Origin: Clostridia bacterium
Lineage (GTDB): Bacteria; Bacillota; Clostridia; UMGS1810
Direction: 5' to 3'
DNA: 10,245 nt
Assembly: GCA_017549745.1 (NCBI GenBank)
Contig: JAFYUA010000039.1
Coordinates: forward strand, 1-10,245
In this document: in pieces, positions 1-6,735 of the stretch
How positions within the stretch are numbered: position 1 is the stretch's first letter
Layout: every line of letters starts with the position of its first letter
The notes under the pieces: model-generated
What the model saw: the letters and a program-made list of their open reading frames with translations, nothing else
Databases searched by the model: none
What the model was told of the DNA's origin: nothing
Translations under genes and position numbers: made by a program

Positions 1-954
1 AAAACCCGGGATATATATGCCGGGCTCCACTGTGACCACATTGCCGCATACAAGCGGATTTTGGTTTTTTGGCGAAAGGTTTGGCGCTTCGTGAATATCG
101 AGCCCCACACTGTGACCGAGTGCATGGCCAAATCTGCCGCTGTAGCGCTCATTTATTATGTTGCGGGCGCTTGCATCAACCTCCGAGGCAATTGCGCCGC
201 TTTTTATGAGCGAAAGCGCTTGGAGCTGAGCCGACAGCACAGTGTTATATACATCTTCGCAACTGCTGCTCACATCACCAATTGCCACAGTGCGTGTCAT
301 GTCGCTTGCATAGCCATTCACAACGCAGCCAAAATCCATCACCACAAGGTCACCACGCCTGAGAGTGCGCTCCGATGCAATGGCATGGGGCAGACTGCCT
401 CTTTCGCCCGCTGCCACTATGGTGTCAAACGATGCTTTTTCGGCGCCGTTTTTCTTCATAAAACAGTCAAGCTCGGCTGCCGCCTGCTTTTCGGTGATGC
501 CCTCTTTGAGCACTCCAAGCATGTGTTCAAACGCTTTGTCGGCAATGGCGGCTGCCTTGGTGATGGACTCAATTTCGCCAAAGTCTTTGACCTCGCGGGG
601 TCTAATCGCCATGTCACCAATCGGCACAAGGCTTGAAACCTGACCTGATATCGCAACATATTCGGCATATGTCATGTGCTTATCCTCAAAGCCAAGGGTA
701 GCACCATCGCCAAGGAAGCCCGAGAGCCTATTCGATGTGATGTCACACACCTCAAATCCCTTGCACACATCGGCGGCATACTGGCTGTAGCGCGAATCTG
801 TGACCACTCGCAGGCCCGAGTCACCTATGAGAAGATAACCCTCGCCGTTTTTAAATCCGCTGTAGTAGTGCATGTTTTTGGGGTCAGTGATGAGCGCATC
901 GGTGATGCCCTTTTCTTTCATTGCGGCAATCAAATTCTGAACTCTGTTATTCAA
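1..954 (-). CDS. M24-family Xaa-Pro aminopeptidase/dipeptidase, 3' end cut off by window edge
   Basis: Metallopeptidase of the M24B 'pita-bread' family, expected to release N-terminal residues preceding proline in the cytoplasm. 318 codons are present and no stop is reached; family members are usually about 355-360 residues, so roughly 40 are missing. Residues 1-120 form the creatinase-like N-terminal domain and the catalytic domain follows. Visible metal ligands are D207 (in MDFG), D218 (in DMTRT), H281 (in GHALGHSVGLDIHE, with supporting H277 and H288) and E310 (in VEPGIYIPG). H190 (LPHAI) is the usual substrate-side histidine. The final metal-binding glutamate lies outside the window. The start is TTG at 954: an in-frame TGA sits three codons upstream, so no ATG is available before codon 12, which has no Shine-Dalgarno site. 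The gene begins 6 nt after the nth stop and is the last visible gene of the cdaA operon. In many Firmicutes this gene precedes efp, which would lie beyond the edge (inference). Confidence 0.9.
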   Translation of the reverse strand, partial: MNNRVQNLIAAMKEKGITDALITDPKNMHYYSGFKNGEGYLLIGDSGLRVVTDSRYSQYAADVCKGFEVCDITSNRLSGFLGDGATLGFEDKHMTYAEYVAISGQVSSLVPIGDMAIRPREVKDFGEIESITKAAAIADKAFEHMLGVLKEGITEKQAAAELDCFMKKNGAEKASFDTIVAAGERGSLPHAIASERTLRRGDLVVMDFGCVVNGYASDMTRTVAIGDVSSSCEDVYNTVLSAQLQALSLIKSGAIASEVDASARNIINERYSGRFGHALGHSVGLDIHEAPNLSPKNQNPLVCGNVVTVEPGIYIPGF

Positions 955-960
955 TGGATA

Positions 961-1602
961 TCATTTCCTTTTTTTCGCTATTTTCTTTTTGCAAAGATGC
1001 GCAATGGGGCACTCGTGGCACGCAGGCTTTGCCGCAGTGCACACTGCCCTGCCGTGATACACAAGCTGATGGCAAAAGCGTGTCTGATAGTCAGGCGGCA
1101 CGATACGCGCAAGAGCAAATTCTATCTTCACAGGGTCGGATTCATTCACAAGACCTATGCGGTTTGAAAGGCGGATTGCATGAGTGTCGATGACAAGCCC
1201 CGGCTTGCCATACACATCACCGAGAATCAGGTTGGCAGTTTTGCGCCCAACCCCTGCAAGAGAGAGCAAATCCTCCATGGTGTCGGGCACATTTCCGCCA
1301 TACACCTCGCATATTCTTGCCGATGAGGCTATTATATTGCGCCCCTTTGAGCGAAAAAATCCGCAGGAACGGATTATTTCGCAAAGCTCTTCTTCATCAG
1401 CCGCGGCAAATTCATACACGCTCTTGTATTTTGCAAAAAGCGCGGGAGTCACAAGGTTGACTCTTGCATCGGTGCACTGCGCCGAAAGCTGCACTGCCAC
1501 CAGAAGCTGATGCGGTGTTTCAAAATCGAGCGAACACTCGGCATCGGCATACACAGTGTCGAATATCTCTTTTATAGCTAAAACAGTTTCTTTTTTTGTC
1601 AT
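961..1602 (-). CDS. nth: Endonuclease III (DNA glycosylase/AP lyase)
   Basis: Base-excision repair enzyme that removes oxidised pyrimidines and nicks abasic sites. 213 residues, against 211 in E. coli. The helix-hairpin-helix motif LAGVGRKTAN carries the catalytic lysine K121; the catalytic aspartate is D139 in VIDTH. These match K120 and D138 of the E. coli enzyme almost position for position. The C-terminus has a complete 4Fe-4S loop, C188-X6-C195-X2-C198-X5-C204, followed by a lysine-rich tail (KKKIAKKRK). A start four codons upstream (ATG at 1614) would overlap the cdaR stop as ATGA. I prefer ATG at 1602 because GAGGAA sits 6 nt before it and the N-terminus then aligns with the family. 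The gene lies between cdaR (8-nt gap) and the M24 peptidase (6-nt gap), so it is almost certainly co-transcribed with cdaA. Confidence 0.95.
   Translation of the reverse strand: MTKKETVLAIKEIFDTVYADAECSLDFETPHQLLVAVQLSAQCTDARVNLVTPALFAKYKSVYEFAAADEEELCEIIRSCGFFRSKGRNIIASSARICEVYGGNVPDTMEDLLSLAGVGRKTANLILGDVYGKPGLVIDTHAIRLSNRIGLVNESDPVKIEFALARIVPPDYQTRFCHQLVYHGRAVCTAAKPACHECPIAHLCKKKIAKKRK
964..970 (-). promoter_or_regulatory. Ribosome binding site for the TTG start of the M24 peptidase
   Basis: Minus-strand AAGGAAA lies inside the last codons and stop of nth, with its AGGA core 11 nt before the TTG at 954. The spacing is slightly long. It is the only purine-rich site before the first conserved residues (NNRVQNLIAAM), and it implies translational coupling to nth. 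Confidence 0.5.
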
Positions 1603-1606
1603 GCCG

Positions 1607-1612
1607 TTCCTC
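1607..1612 (-). promoter_or_regulatory. Ribosome binding site deciding the nth start
   Basis: Minus-strand GAGGAA has its GAGG core 6 nt before ATG 1602. It overlaps the alternative ATG at 1614, which has no comparable site of its own, so the shorter nth form is favoured. Confidence 0.55.
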
Positions 1613-2642
1613 ATTCTTCGCTTTCAAGCTCTGCCTTTACATCAATTGCAGGCACAGTAACATATTCCACATCGTTGGAAAGTGGCGCAGCTTCGATTTT
1701 TTCAAAAAGCTTTTCACTATATATATATCTTACATCAATAGGCTCAGTATATACGGTTGTTTCCGATTTGATATATTTTTCGAGAGCCGAGGCAGTGCCT
1801 CTGAGCTTCACTTTCATCTTGACTCCGCCGTCAGCGCCCACTGTATCTTTGGTATCTGCCGACAGAAGCACTGTGCGACCTGAGGTGTTCTTTTTGATTT
1901 CGTCTTTGTATTTGGGAGCAAGAATGACCGACACTTCCTTGGTGGTGTAGAGCTTGAATGTGACCTTGCAATATTCCACACTCTTGCCAAAGAGTGACGA
2001 ATCTATCTCCTTGCCATCACCGTCTATAAACATTATTTTGAGGCTTTTTTCGCTGTCGGTCTCTTTGAGCGCACCATAATCAAGAACTATGCGTGCCTTT
2101 TCGATTTTATCTACCACCGAATCGGGACCTGTGACCTTGACTGTGAGATTTTTGGTCTCAATGTTTTCCATGGTGTAGCCCTCGGGAAGCGAGCCTGTGG
2201 TTTTGAGGTCGATGTCGATATCGCGCTGATTGATGTTTTCAACAGTAAATTTTATGTTGCCCGGGCGAAGCTGAATAATGTCGACTCCCGAATACTGAGT
2301 TTCCACAGAGGGTTTCATGCTATAGGTGCCAGCCTTGTCCACAGTTATCATGTCAATAACGCATGATATATCCTTTTTGCCCACCGATGACATCACACTG
2401 CGCTTGCCCTTGATTTTTACATCCATGGTCACTCTGCCGTCGAGAATGCCCTCGTTGTCACCGCCAATGCTCAGCGAACCGTCATCAAAGAGCTTGCTCA
2501 CATTTATGCAGCTCACGCTCACATCTTCCACCCACATTTCATGGGTGGGTCTCACCTCGTATGCCACATATGCCCAGATAAGAATTGCCGCTATCACAGA
2601 CAAAATAGCATAGAAGGTGTTGGATTTTAAAATGTTTTTCAT
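1611..2642 (-). CDS. cdaR: YbbR-domain protein, regulator of CdaA
   Basis: Membrane-anchored extracytoplasmic protein of the CdaR/YbbR family, known to bind the membrane diadenylate cyclase CdaA and modulate c-di-AMP synthesis. With the start at 2642 it has 343 residues. There is a short basic N-terminus, one membrane anchor at about residues 9-28 (FYAILSVIAAILIWAYVAY), then about three beta-rich YbbR repeats at roughly 55-138, 142-232 and 236-336. The repeat signature is clearest around residues 170-190 (VTGPDSVVDKIEKARIVLDY). The start six codons upstream (ATG 2660) has no Shine-Dalgarno site. ATG 2642 overlaps the cdaA stop as ATGA and has GGTGA 7 nt upstream, so I chose it. The anchor would place the repeats outside the membrane, next to the CdaA membrane segments. 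Confidence 0.9.
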   Translation of the reverse strand: MKNILKSNTFYAILSVIAAILIWAYVAYEVRPTHEMWVEDVSVSCINVSKLFDDGSLSIGGDNEGILDGRVTMDVKIKGKRSVMSSVGKKDISCVIDMITVDKAGTYSMKPSVETQYSGVDIIQLRPGNIKFTVENINQRDIDIDLKTTGSLPEGYTMENIETKNLTVKVTGPDSVVDKIEKARIVLDYGALKETDSEKSLKIMFIDGDGKEIDSSLFGKSVEYCKVTFKLYTTKEVSVILAPKYKDEIKKNTSGRTVLLSADTKDTVGADGGVKMKVKLRGTASALEKYIKSETTVYTEPIDVRYIYSEKLFEKIEAAPLSNDVEYVTVPAIDVKAELESEE

Positions 2643-3487
2643 TTTTTCTTCACCGCCCATGAGAAAATTTTGTCTTTTTTGATTTTGCCTATATTTTCTG
2701 AAGGCTTATCACTTTCCAAAATTGCATTTATATCACGCTTGAGGCTGGAGGGAGTGTAGTCCCTTTTGATGCTGCCGTTGAGCGCCATGGAGATGGTGCC
2801 CGTTTCTTCAGACACCACGATTGCGATGCAATCTGCCACCTCAGACACGCCGATTGCGGCGCGGTGACGAGTGCCGAGTTCTTTGGAAAAGCCCTTGTTT
2901 TCTGTGAGGGGCAAAAGGCATGCTGCCGCCTTGATGCGATTGTCACCTATGACAACAGCTCCGTCGTGAAGCGGAGTGTTTGGCACAAAGAGGTTTATGA
3001 GAAGCGATTGCGAGATGCGCGAGTCTATGGCTGTGCCGCTTGCCATGATGTCGCCAAGCTTGGTGCTTCGCTCAATCAAAATGAGCGCACCCGTCTTGGA
3101 AGAAGCAAGCTTTGACACTGCACTGCAAATCTCGCCGATGTCATTTTCTTCGGCGTCGTCATTGATTTTGATGATTTTGCGGATTGATGCAGTACCCACC
3201 TTTTCTAAAGTTCGCCTAAGCTCAGGCTGGAAGATGACGAGTATGGCAATAAGACCGATTTGAAGTGTGCTTTCCAAAAGAAAGTTGATGGCATTTAGCT
3301 GCAACACTCCTGAGATATACATGAACACCACCACCACAAGAATACCCTTGATGAGCTGCGATGCCCTCGTCTCGCGGATGAGCTTTATGCCATGATAAAT
3401 GACAAAAGCAACTATGGCAATGTCGATGAAATCGGTAATCCTGAGAATTCTCAGATTGTTAAATAGAGTAGTAAAAAACTGTCCCAT
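2639..3487 (-). CDS. cdaA: Membrane diadenylate cyclase CdaA (DacA), makes c-di-AMP
   Basis: Condenses two ATP to cyclic di-AMP, a second messenger that controls potassium and osmolyte transport and wall homeostasis in Firmicutes. 282 residues, close to the B. subtilis protein (about 273). The N-terminal third has three membrane segments at about 20-37, 48-63 and 68-86, ending in IFQPELRR. A linker of about 20 residues leads to the DAC domain at about 115-260. Both signature motifs are intact: D175-G176-A177 (LHDGA) and R207-H208-R209 (GTRHRAAIG). The start is well supported by AGAGGTGA 6 nt upstream. The ATG overlaps the stop of the upstream methyltransferase by one base (TAATG), and the 3' end overlaps cdaR as ATGA, suggesting translational coupling on both sides. 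In most Firmicutes glmM follows cdaR; here nth does. Confidence 0.96.
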   Translation of the reverse strand: MGQFFTTLFNNLRILRITDFIDIAIVAFVIYHGIKLIRETRASQLIKGILVVVVFMYISGVLQLNAINFLLESTLQIGLIAILVIFQPELRRTLEKVGTASIRKIIKINDDAEENDIGEICSAVSKLASSKTGALILIERSTKLGDIMASGTAIDSRISQSLLINLFVPNTPLHDGAVVIGDNRIKAAACLLPLTENKGFSKELGTRHRAAIGVSEVADCIAIVVSEETGTISMALNGSIKRDYTPSSLKRDINAILESDKPSENIGKIKKDKIFSWAVKKK

Positions 3488-4275
3488 TATGTATCACCTC
3501 TAATGATTTTACTGCGCATTATTTCATAAAGCATCACTGTGAGGGCTGTAGCCACATTGAGCGATTCTGCCCTGCCAAGCATGGGGATAGTGAGCCTTTG
3601 TGTGCAAAGTGCGGCAATCTCGGGTCTGATGCCGTTGGCTTCATTGCCCATCACAAGCACCGTTTTGCCGCTGTAGTCACGCTCAAAGCACGGCTCGGCA
3701 TCTTTGGGAAAGGTGCCTGCTATGCAAAAACCGCCCGATGCAAGAGTGGATAGTGTGGCTTCGGGGTCATCGTCAGTGTAGATGGGCACGCTCAAAAGGC
3801 TTGCCATGGTGGAGCGCACAACCTTTGGGTTGAAAATGTCCACACAACCCTTGGACAAAATGATGGCATCGGCGCCCAGGGCATCACAAGAACGGATAAT
3901 GGTGCCCATGTTGCCGGGGTCTGTGACCGAGTCAAGATAGACCACAGTTTGTACACTATCGCTCTCAAGCTCGCTCGCGCTGAGCAGTGAATAGTTGATG
4001 ATGGCAAGAATGCCCTGAGAGTTGACAGTGAGCTTTAGCTCATCAAAAAGACAAGCTTTCAGCTCATAGACCCTGAGAGAGCCAAAATCCAAAGAAAAAT
4101 CACTGCCCTCGCACACAAGCACACATTCCACATCGGCACCGTTGGCAATGGCATCACCAACCGCGCGCACCCCCTCGGCAATATATTGACCGCTTTTGGT
4201 GCGCCCGCTGCGCGAGTGGAGCTTCTTCACATGTTTGCACAAAGGATTAGAACTGCTTTCTATTCTGATTGTCAT
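3487..4275 (-). CDS. SpoU/TrmH-family RNA 2'-O-methyltransferase (RlmB-like)
   Basis: SPOUT-fold enzyme expected to methylate a ribose 2'-OH in 23S rRNA using S-adenosylmethionine. The target nucleotide cannot be told from sequence. 262 residues from ATG 4275. Residues about 5-100 form an L30e-like substrate-binding domain (NPLCKHVKKLHSRSGR, then YIAEGVRAVGDAI). The SpoU domain has motif I at 119-128 (DPGNMGTIIR, with R128 as the usual catalytic arginine), motif II at 206-216 (VLVMGNEANGI) and motif III at 230-244 (IPMLGRAESLNVATA), which build the knotted cofactor site. The frame stays open 22 codons further upstream, but that extension is not family-like and covers the predicted promoter; GAGG sits 8 nt before ATG 4275. 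It is the first gene of the cdaA operon and overlaps cdaA by one base. Confidence 0.92.
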   Translation of the reverse strand: MTIRIESSSNPLCKHVKKLHSRSGRTKSGQYIAEGVRAVGDAIANGADVECVLVCEGSDFSLDFGSLRVYELKACLFDELKLTVNSQGILAIINYSLLSASELESDSVQTVVYLDSVTDPGNMGTIIRSCDALGADAIILSKGCVDIFNPKVVRSTMASLLSVPIYTDDDPEATLSTLASGGFCIAGTFPKDAEPCFERDYSGKTVLVMGNEANGIRPEIAALCTQRLTIPMLGRAESLNVATALTVMLYEIMRSKIIRGDT

Positions 4276-4306
4276 TTGATAATCCTCACAAGTATAATAT
4301 ATTTCT

Positions 4307-4335
4307 ATTATACTACAAAGCAACAGACAGCACAA
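4307..4335 (-). promoter_or_regulatory. Sigma-A-like promoter of the methyltransferase-cdaA operon
   Basis: The minus strand reads TTGTGC (4330-4335), a 17-nt spacer, then a perfect TATAAT (4307-4312). The expected transcription start near 4300 gives a leader of about 25 nt before ATG 4275. The -10 box is exact; the -35 matches only its TTG. It lies in the 142-bp interval between two divergent genes. Confidence 0.6.
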
Positions 4336-4417
4336 GTACATTTTTCGCGATTGGGTGTATTTTTATTCTTTAAATGAGAAATAATACCTATATTCAAAAT
4401 GGAAAGGAAAAAGTTAC

Positions 4418-4846
4418 ATGGGATATATATTTGCAATAATTGCAGGAGCAAGCATGAGCATACAGGGAGTGATGAACACGAGGCTCTCTGACAAGGTAGG
4501 TCTTTTCACATCAAACGCCTATGTACAGGGCACCGCCTTTTTGCTCTCGCTCATAGCGCTCATATTTGCCAAAAACATCAACTTCAAAGGCTTTGGCGAA
4601 GTGAACAAGCTCTATCTTCTGGGCGGAGTGTTTGGTCTTATCATCACCATTACCGTGATGCTATCGGTAAAGAATCTGTCACCTGTGGTGGCGATTTCCA
4701 CCATTTTGGTGTCGCAGCTGCTATGTGCCGCCCTCATTGATGCCTTTGGCTGGATGGACACCGAAAAAGTGGCTTTCACCTGGAACAAATATGTGGGCCT
4801 TGCTGCAATGATTGGCGGCGTGATACTATTAAAGCTGAAGCTTTAA
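4418..4846 (+). CDS. DUF606/YdcZ-type small DMT-superfamily membrane protein
   Basis: A small inner-membrane protein resembling the DUF606 branch of the drug/metabolite transporter superfamily; the substrate is unknown. 142 residues, typical for the family. About five hydrophobic segments lie at roughly 2-20, 32-51, 65-83, 87-109 and 124-140. The family-like N-terminal signature GASMSIQGVMNTRL is at residues 10-23, and a TMLSVKNLSPVVAIS-like stretch follows the third segment. Some members act as pairs or duplicated forms; only one copy is present here. The start is supported by AAAGGA about 10 nt upstream. It is the only plus-strand gene in the window, divergent from the methyltransferase and convergent with spmB, whose stop codon it overlaps by 4 nt. 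The upstream AT-rich region has no convincing sigma-A promoter; a possible sporulation-type promoter is described in the findings. Confidence 0.8.
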   Translation: MGYIFAIIAGASMSIQGVMNTRLSDKVGLFTSNAYVQGTAFLLSLIALIFAKNINFKGFGEVNKLYLLGGVFGLIITITVMLSVKNLSPVVAISTILVSQLLCAALIDAFGWMDTEKVAFTWNKYVGLAAMIGGVILLKLKL

Positions 4847-4851
4847 TAGTA
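4824..4851. repeat. Perfect 13-bp inverted repeat across the convergent stop codons
   Basis: Arms TACTATTAAAGCT (4824-4836) and AGCTTTAATAGTA (4839-4851) are perfect complements around a 2-nt GA centre. Both convergent stops (plus-strand TAA 4844-4846, minus-strand TAA 4845-4843) lie inside the right arm. It is placed like a shared bidirectional terminator, but neither strand has a T-run after the stem, so terminator function is inferred from position only. Confidence 0.6.
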
Positions 4852-5361
4852 AAAGCGACACACTGCCACACTCACCGCCATGCTCACACAATCGGCTATG
4901 AGAGCGCATTTGAGCGTGTGGCGGATATCCTTGGTGCCTGTGGCAGCAAAGTAGACAGCAGTGGTGTAAAAAGTGGTCTCGGTAGAACCCATCATCACCG
5001 ACACCGCCCTGCCTGCAAATGAATCGGGGCCATAGGTGGCAAAAATATCCGACGCAAATGCAAGCGAGCCGCTTCCCGACACAGGGCGAAGCAGAGCAAA
5101 TGGCACAAGCTCTGACGGAAAATGCACAAAATCGGCAAGCGGTGAAATCCATGCCACAACAAGCTCCACAAGCCCCGATGCGCGAAGTGCACCAATGGCA
5201 ATGAAAAGCGCAAACAGTGCAGGGAAGATGGCAAAAACCGATTGCACACCGTCTTTGAGCCCTGATGTGAAGGCGCTATACACATCTACCCTGTGGCACA
5301 GGGCATGAATCATGATGCCCAAAATCATGGCAGGAACTACAAAGCTTCCTATATCAGCCAA
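4843..5361 (-). CDS. spmB: Spore maturation protein B
   Basis: Integral membrane protein of the nucleoside-recognition (Gate) family, required with SpmA for normal spore core dehydration in Bacillus; the molecular activity is not established. 172 residues from the TTG at 5361. Hydrophobic segments are spread over most of the length. Conserved signatures are present at 92-100 (RPVSGSGSL), 110-115 (YGPDSF) and 125-138 (GSTETTFYTTAVYF). The frame also allows a TTG six codons upstream (5379), but AGGGGAGAG lies between the two and is well spaced only for 5361, which also gives a family-like N-terminus (MADIGSFVVPAMILG). With this start it overlaps spmA by 8 nt. Its stop lies inside the palindrome shared with the DUF606 gene. 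Confidence 0.92.
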   Translation of the reverse strand: MADIGSFVVPAMILGIMIHALCHRVDVYSAFTSGLKDGVQSVFAIFPALFALFIAIGALRASGLVELVVAWISPLADFVHFPSELVPFALLRPVSGSGSLAFASDIFATYGPDSFAGRAVSVMMGSTETTFYTTAVYFAATGTKDIRHTLKCALIADCVSMAVSVAVCRFYY

Positions 5362-5935
5362 TTCTATCTCTCCCCTCAACTATTTTGGTCAGCACAACTG
5401 CAAACACCACAGTGATTGCCGACGCAATCCAGATGGGCACAGTGATGTCGGCAGGTGAAGCGCTCCCAGCCTGAGAGCGCAGAGCAATGAGCGTGGAGGG
5501 CACAAGCTGAAGTGAAGCACAATTGACCACTGCCAGCATGCACATGTTGTTTGTAGCCACATTATTTCTGCTTTTTTCCGACAGTTTCTTCATTGCGGCA
5601 ATGCCAAGAGGGGTGGCGGCGTTGGATAGTCCGAGCATGTTTGCCGAAAGATTGGACGATATGAGCTTTGCCTCCTGGCTACCGCGATTAACCCCTTTGA
5701 ACACAAACCCTATGACAGGCGACATCAAAGAGGCGATTTTGTCGGTGAGGCGGCTCTCCTCGGCCACCCTCATAAACCCCGACCACATCACCATGAATGA
5801 GCCTGTTTTCAGAATAAACGACACGCAGTTGGTGCAGCTTTCAAACACAGATGCGCCAACCTCGGCGGCTGTGCCTGCAAAAAATGAATACACAAAAGAT
5901 GCCACAAGCATTGCTGCCCATATAATATTCAGCAT
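5354..5935 (-). CDS. spmA: Spore maturation protein A
   Basis: Partner of SpmB; a membrane protein with a nucleoside-recognition (Gate) domain, linked in Bacillus to spore core dehydration and heat resistance. 193 residues. An N-terminal hydrophobic segment lies at about 3-20, with further ones near 36-52, 68-80, 131-150 and 165-184. The family signature NLSANMLGLSNAATPLG is at 95-111, followed by the polar stretch MKKLSEKSRNNVATNNM. ATG 5935 has GGGGAG 4-5 nt upstream. Only 60 nt separate it from cpsB, and that gap holds a terminator and a sigma-E-like promoter. This points to sporulation-specific expression, as is known for spmA in B. subtilis. SpmAB homologues also occur in some non-sporulating bacteria, so the pair alone does not prove sporulation. 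Confidence 0.95.
   Translation of the reverse strand: MLNIIWAAMLVASFVYSFFAGTAAEVGASVFESCTNCVSFILKTGSFMVMWSGFMRVAEESRLTDKIASLMSPVIGFVFKGVNRGSQEAKLISSNLSANMLGLSNAATPLGIAAMKKLSEKSRNNVATNNMCMLAVVNCASLQLVPSTLIALRSQAGSASPADITVPIWIASAITVVFAVVLTKIVEGRDRIG
5368..5376 (-). promoter_or_regulatory. Strong ribosome binding site for the TTG start of spmB
   Basis: Minus-strand AGGGGAGAG, with its GGAG core 8 nt before TTG 5361 and lying within the last codons of spmA. It selects the inner TTG, because the outer TTG (5379) immediately precedes the site. Confidence 0.65.
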
Positions 5936-5952
5936 AAAACTCCCCCCGAAAC

Positions 5953-5991
5953 AAAAAAATACTTCATACAGTTAATTGTATGAAGTATTTT
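5953..5991 (-). terminator. Rho-independent terminator of the cpsCDB operon
   Basis: Arms AAAATACTTCATACA (5956-5970) and its exact complement (5977-5991) flank a 6-nt loop, giving a 15-bp perfect stem. On the minus strand the stem runs into seven T's (5959-5953), then GTTT. It begins only 5 nt after the cpsB stop. The stem is AT-rich but long. The plus-strand side has only a short T tract and no gene to terminate. Confidence 0.8.
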
Positions 5992-6003
5992 GTGTTCATA
6001 TTA
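5975..6003 (-). promoter_or_regulatory. Sigma-E-like mother-cell promoter of spmAB
   Basis: Minus-strand TAATATG (5997-6003), a 14-nt spacer, then CATACAAT (5975-5982). Recalled B. subtilis sigma-E consensus: KMATATT, 13-14 nt, CATACAHT. The -35 matches 6 of 7, the -10 matches 8 of 8, and the spacing is right. The -35 covers the cpsB stop codon and the -10 lies in the first stem arm and loop of the terminator. The expected start (about 5967-5972) is about 35 nt upstream of the spmA ATG. Assignment rests on consensus match plus known sigma-E control of spmA in Bacillus. Confidence 0.6.
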
Positions 6004-6715
6004 AGAGCGCAAGTGAATTTTTCATAATGTATTCAAGGCATTCATCACCGAATTTGCGCGATATGTAATCAAAAGCCTGGCTCACATCGGGTTTGCGCGA
6101 TTGCATGTTGTGGCAATCAGAGCCGATGGCTGCAATGCGCCCCTGTGACAAAAGCTTTTTGACAAAGCGGCGCTCATGCCTGAGCGATGGGAAATCAGCA
6201 TTGCACTGCACCATCACCTCAAGGGTGAGCAATGAATTTTCAATCTCTTTGGTGCTTATCATGTCCACATAGCGTTCGATGTGGGCAATAATGGGGGTGT
6301 AGCCTTTGGCAATGAGAGAATATATTTCGCTATACATCCAGTCTGACCAATGGTCATAGGGCATTTCCAAGAGGATGTTGCGCGTGTCACCTATGCACAG
6401 ACGCTCAAGCTGCGGCTCCTGCCACATGCCTGCATAAATGCGCACCTCGGCGGCAGGGATGATGTCGGGAAGATAGAGGTCGTGCTCTTTGATGTGGCGC
6501 TCAAGCCTATAGAGTGCTTCATCACGCCTTGCCACAAATGAGCCTATGTCATCGGCAAAGTCATAAAAATGAGAGGTAGACACTACCTTATCCACACCTT
6601 GCTGCGTAAGATGCGACAGCATTTGCAAAGATGTCTCGATATCGGGGGCTCCGTCATCTACTCCGGCAAGAATATGCGTATGAAAGTCTATGAGTTCAAA
6701 ACTTTCTTTCCACAT
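5996..6715 (-). CDS. cpsB: CpsB/YwqE-type PHP-domain protein-tyrosine phosphatase
   Basis: Metal-dependent phosphatase expected to remove phosphate from the tyrosine tail of the partner BY-kinase, opposing CpsD. 239 residues, close to the usual length of about 240-255. PHP metal-binding residues are all visible: H12 and H14 (DFHTHI), D20-D21-G22, H49 (TSHF), E90 (PAAEVR), H145 with R148 (AHIERY), and D200 and H202 (GSDCHN). The chain has no signal peptide or membrane segment, so it is cytoplasmic. ATG 6715 has AAGAGGTG 5 nt upstream. It is the third gene of the operon, 20 nt after cpsD, and is followed by the operon terminator. Its last codons also carry the -35 box predicted for spmAB. Confidence 0.93.
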   Translation of the reverse strand: MWKESFELIDFHTHILAGVDDGAPDIETSLQMLSHLTQQGVDKVVSTSHFYDFADDIGSFVARRDEALYRLERHIKEHDLYLPDIIPAAEVRIYAGMWQEPQLERLCIGDTRNILLEMPYDHWSDWMYSEIYSLIAKGYTPIIAHIERYVDMISTKEIENSLLTLEVMVQCNADFPSLRHERRFVKKLLSQGRIAAIGSDCHNMQSRKPDVSQAFDYISRKFGDECLEYIMKNSLALLI

Positions 6716-6735
6716 ACAAACACCTCTTAAGCAGT

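Noticed and set aside
61..636. Long plus-strand open frame of 191 codons
   Set aside because: It is antisense to the M24 peptidase, whose minus-strand frame is continuous with intact catalytic motifs. The plus-strand product is cysteine- and histidine-rich with no recognisable domain, as expected from a reverse frame.
676..1167. Plus-strand open frame of 163 codons
   Set aside because: It lies antisense across the M24 start and the nth 3' end, spanning two well-supported genes, and has no domain signature.
4276..4341. 22-codon N-terminal extension of the rRNA methyltransferase
   Set aside because: The extension covers the predicted promoter and transcription start, has no ribosome binding site, and is not family-like; ATG 4275 has a good one.
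5523..5975. Plus-strand open frame of 150 codons
   Set aside because: It is antisense to spmA, which has clear family motifs, and it runs through the cps terminator.
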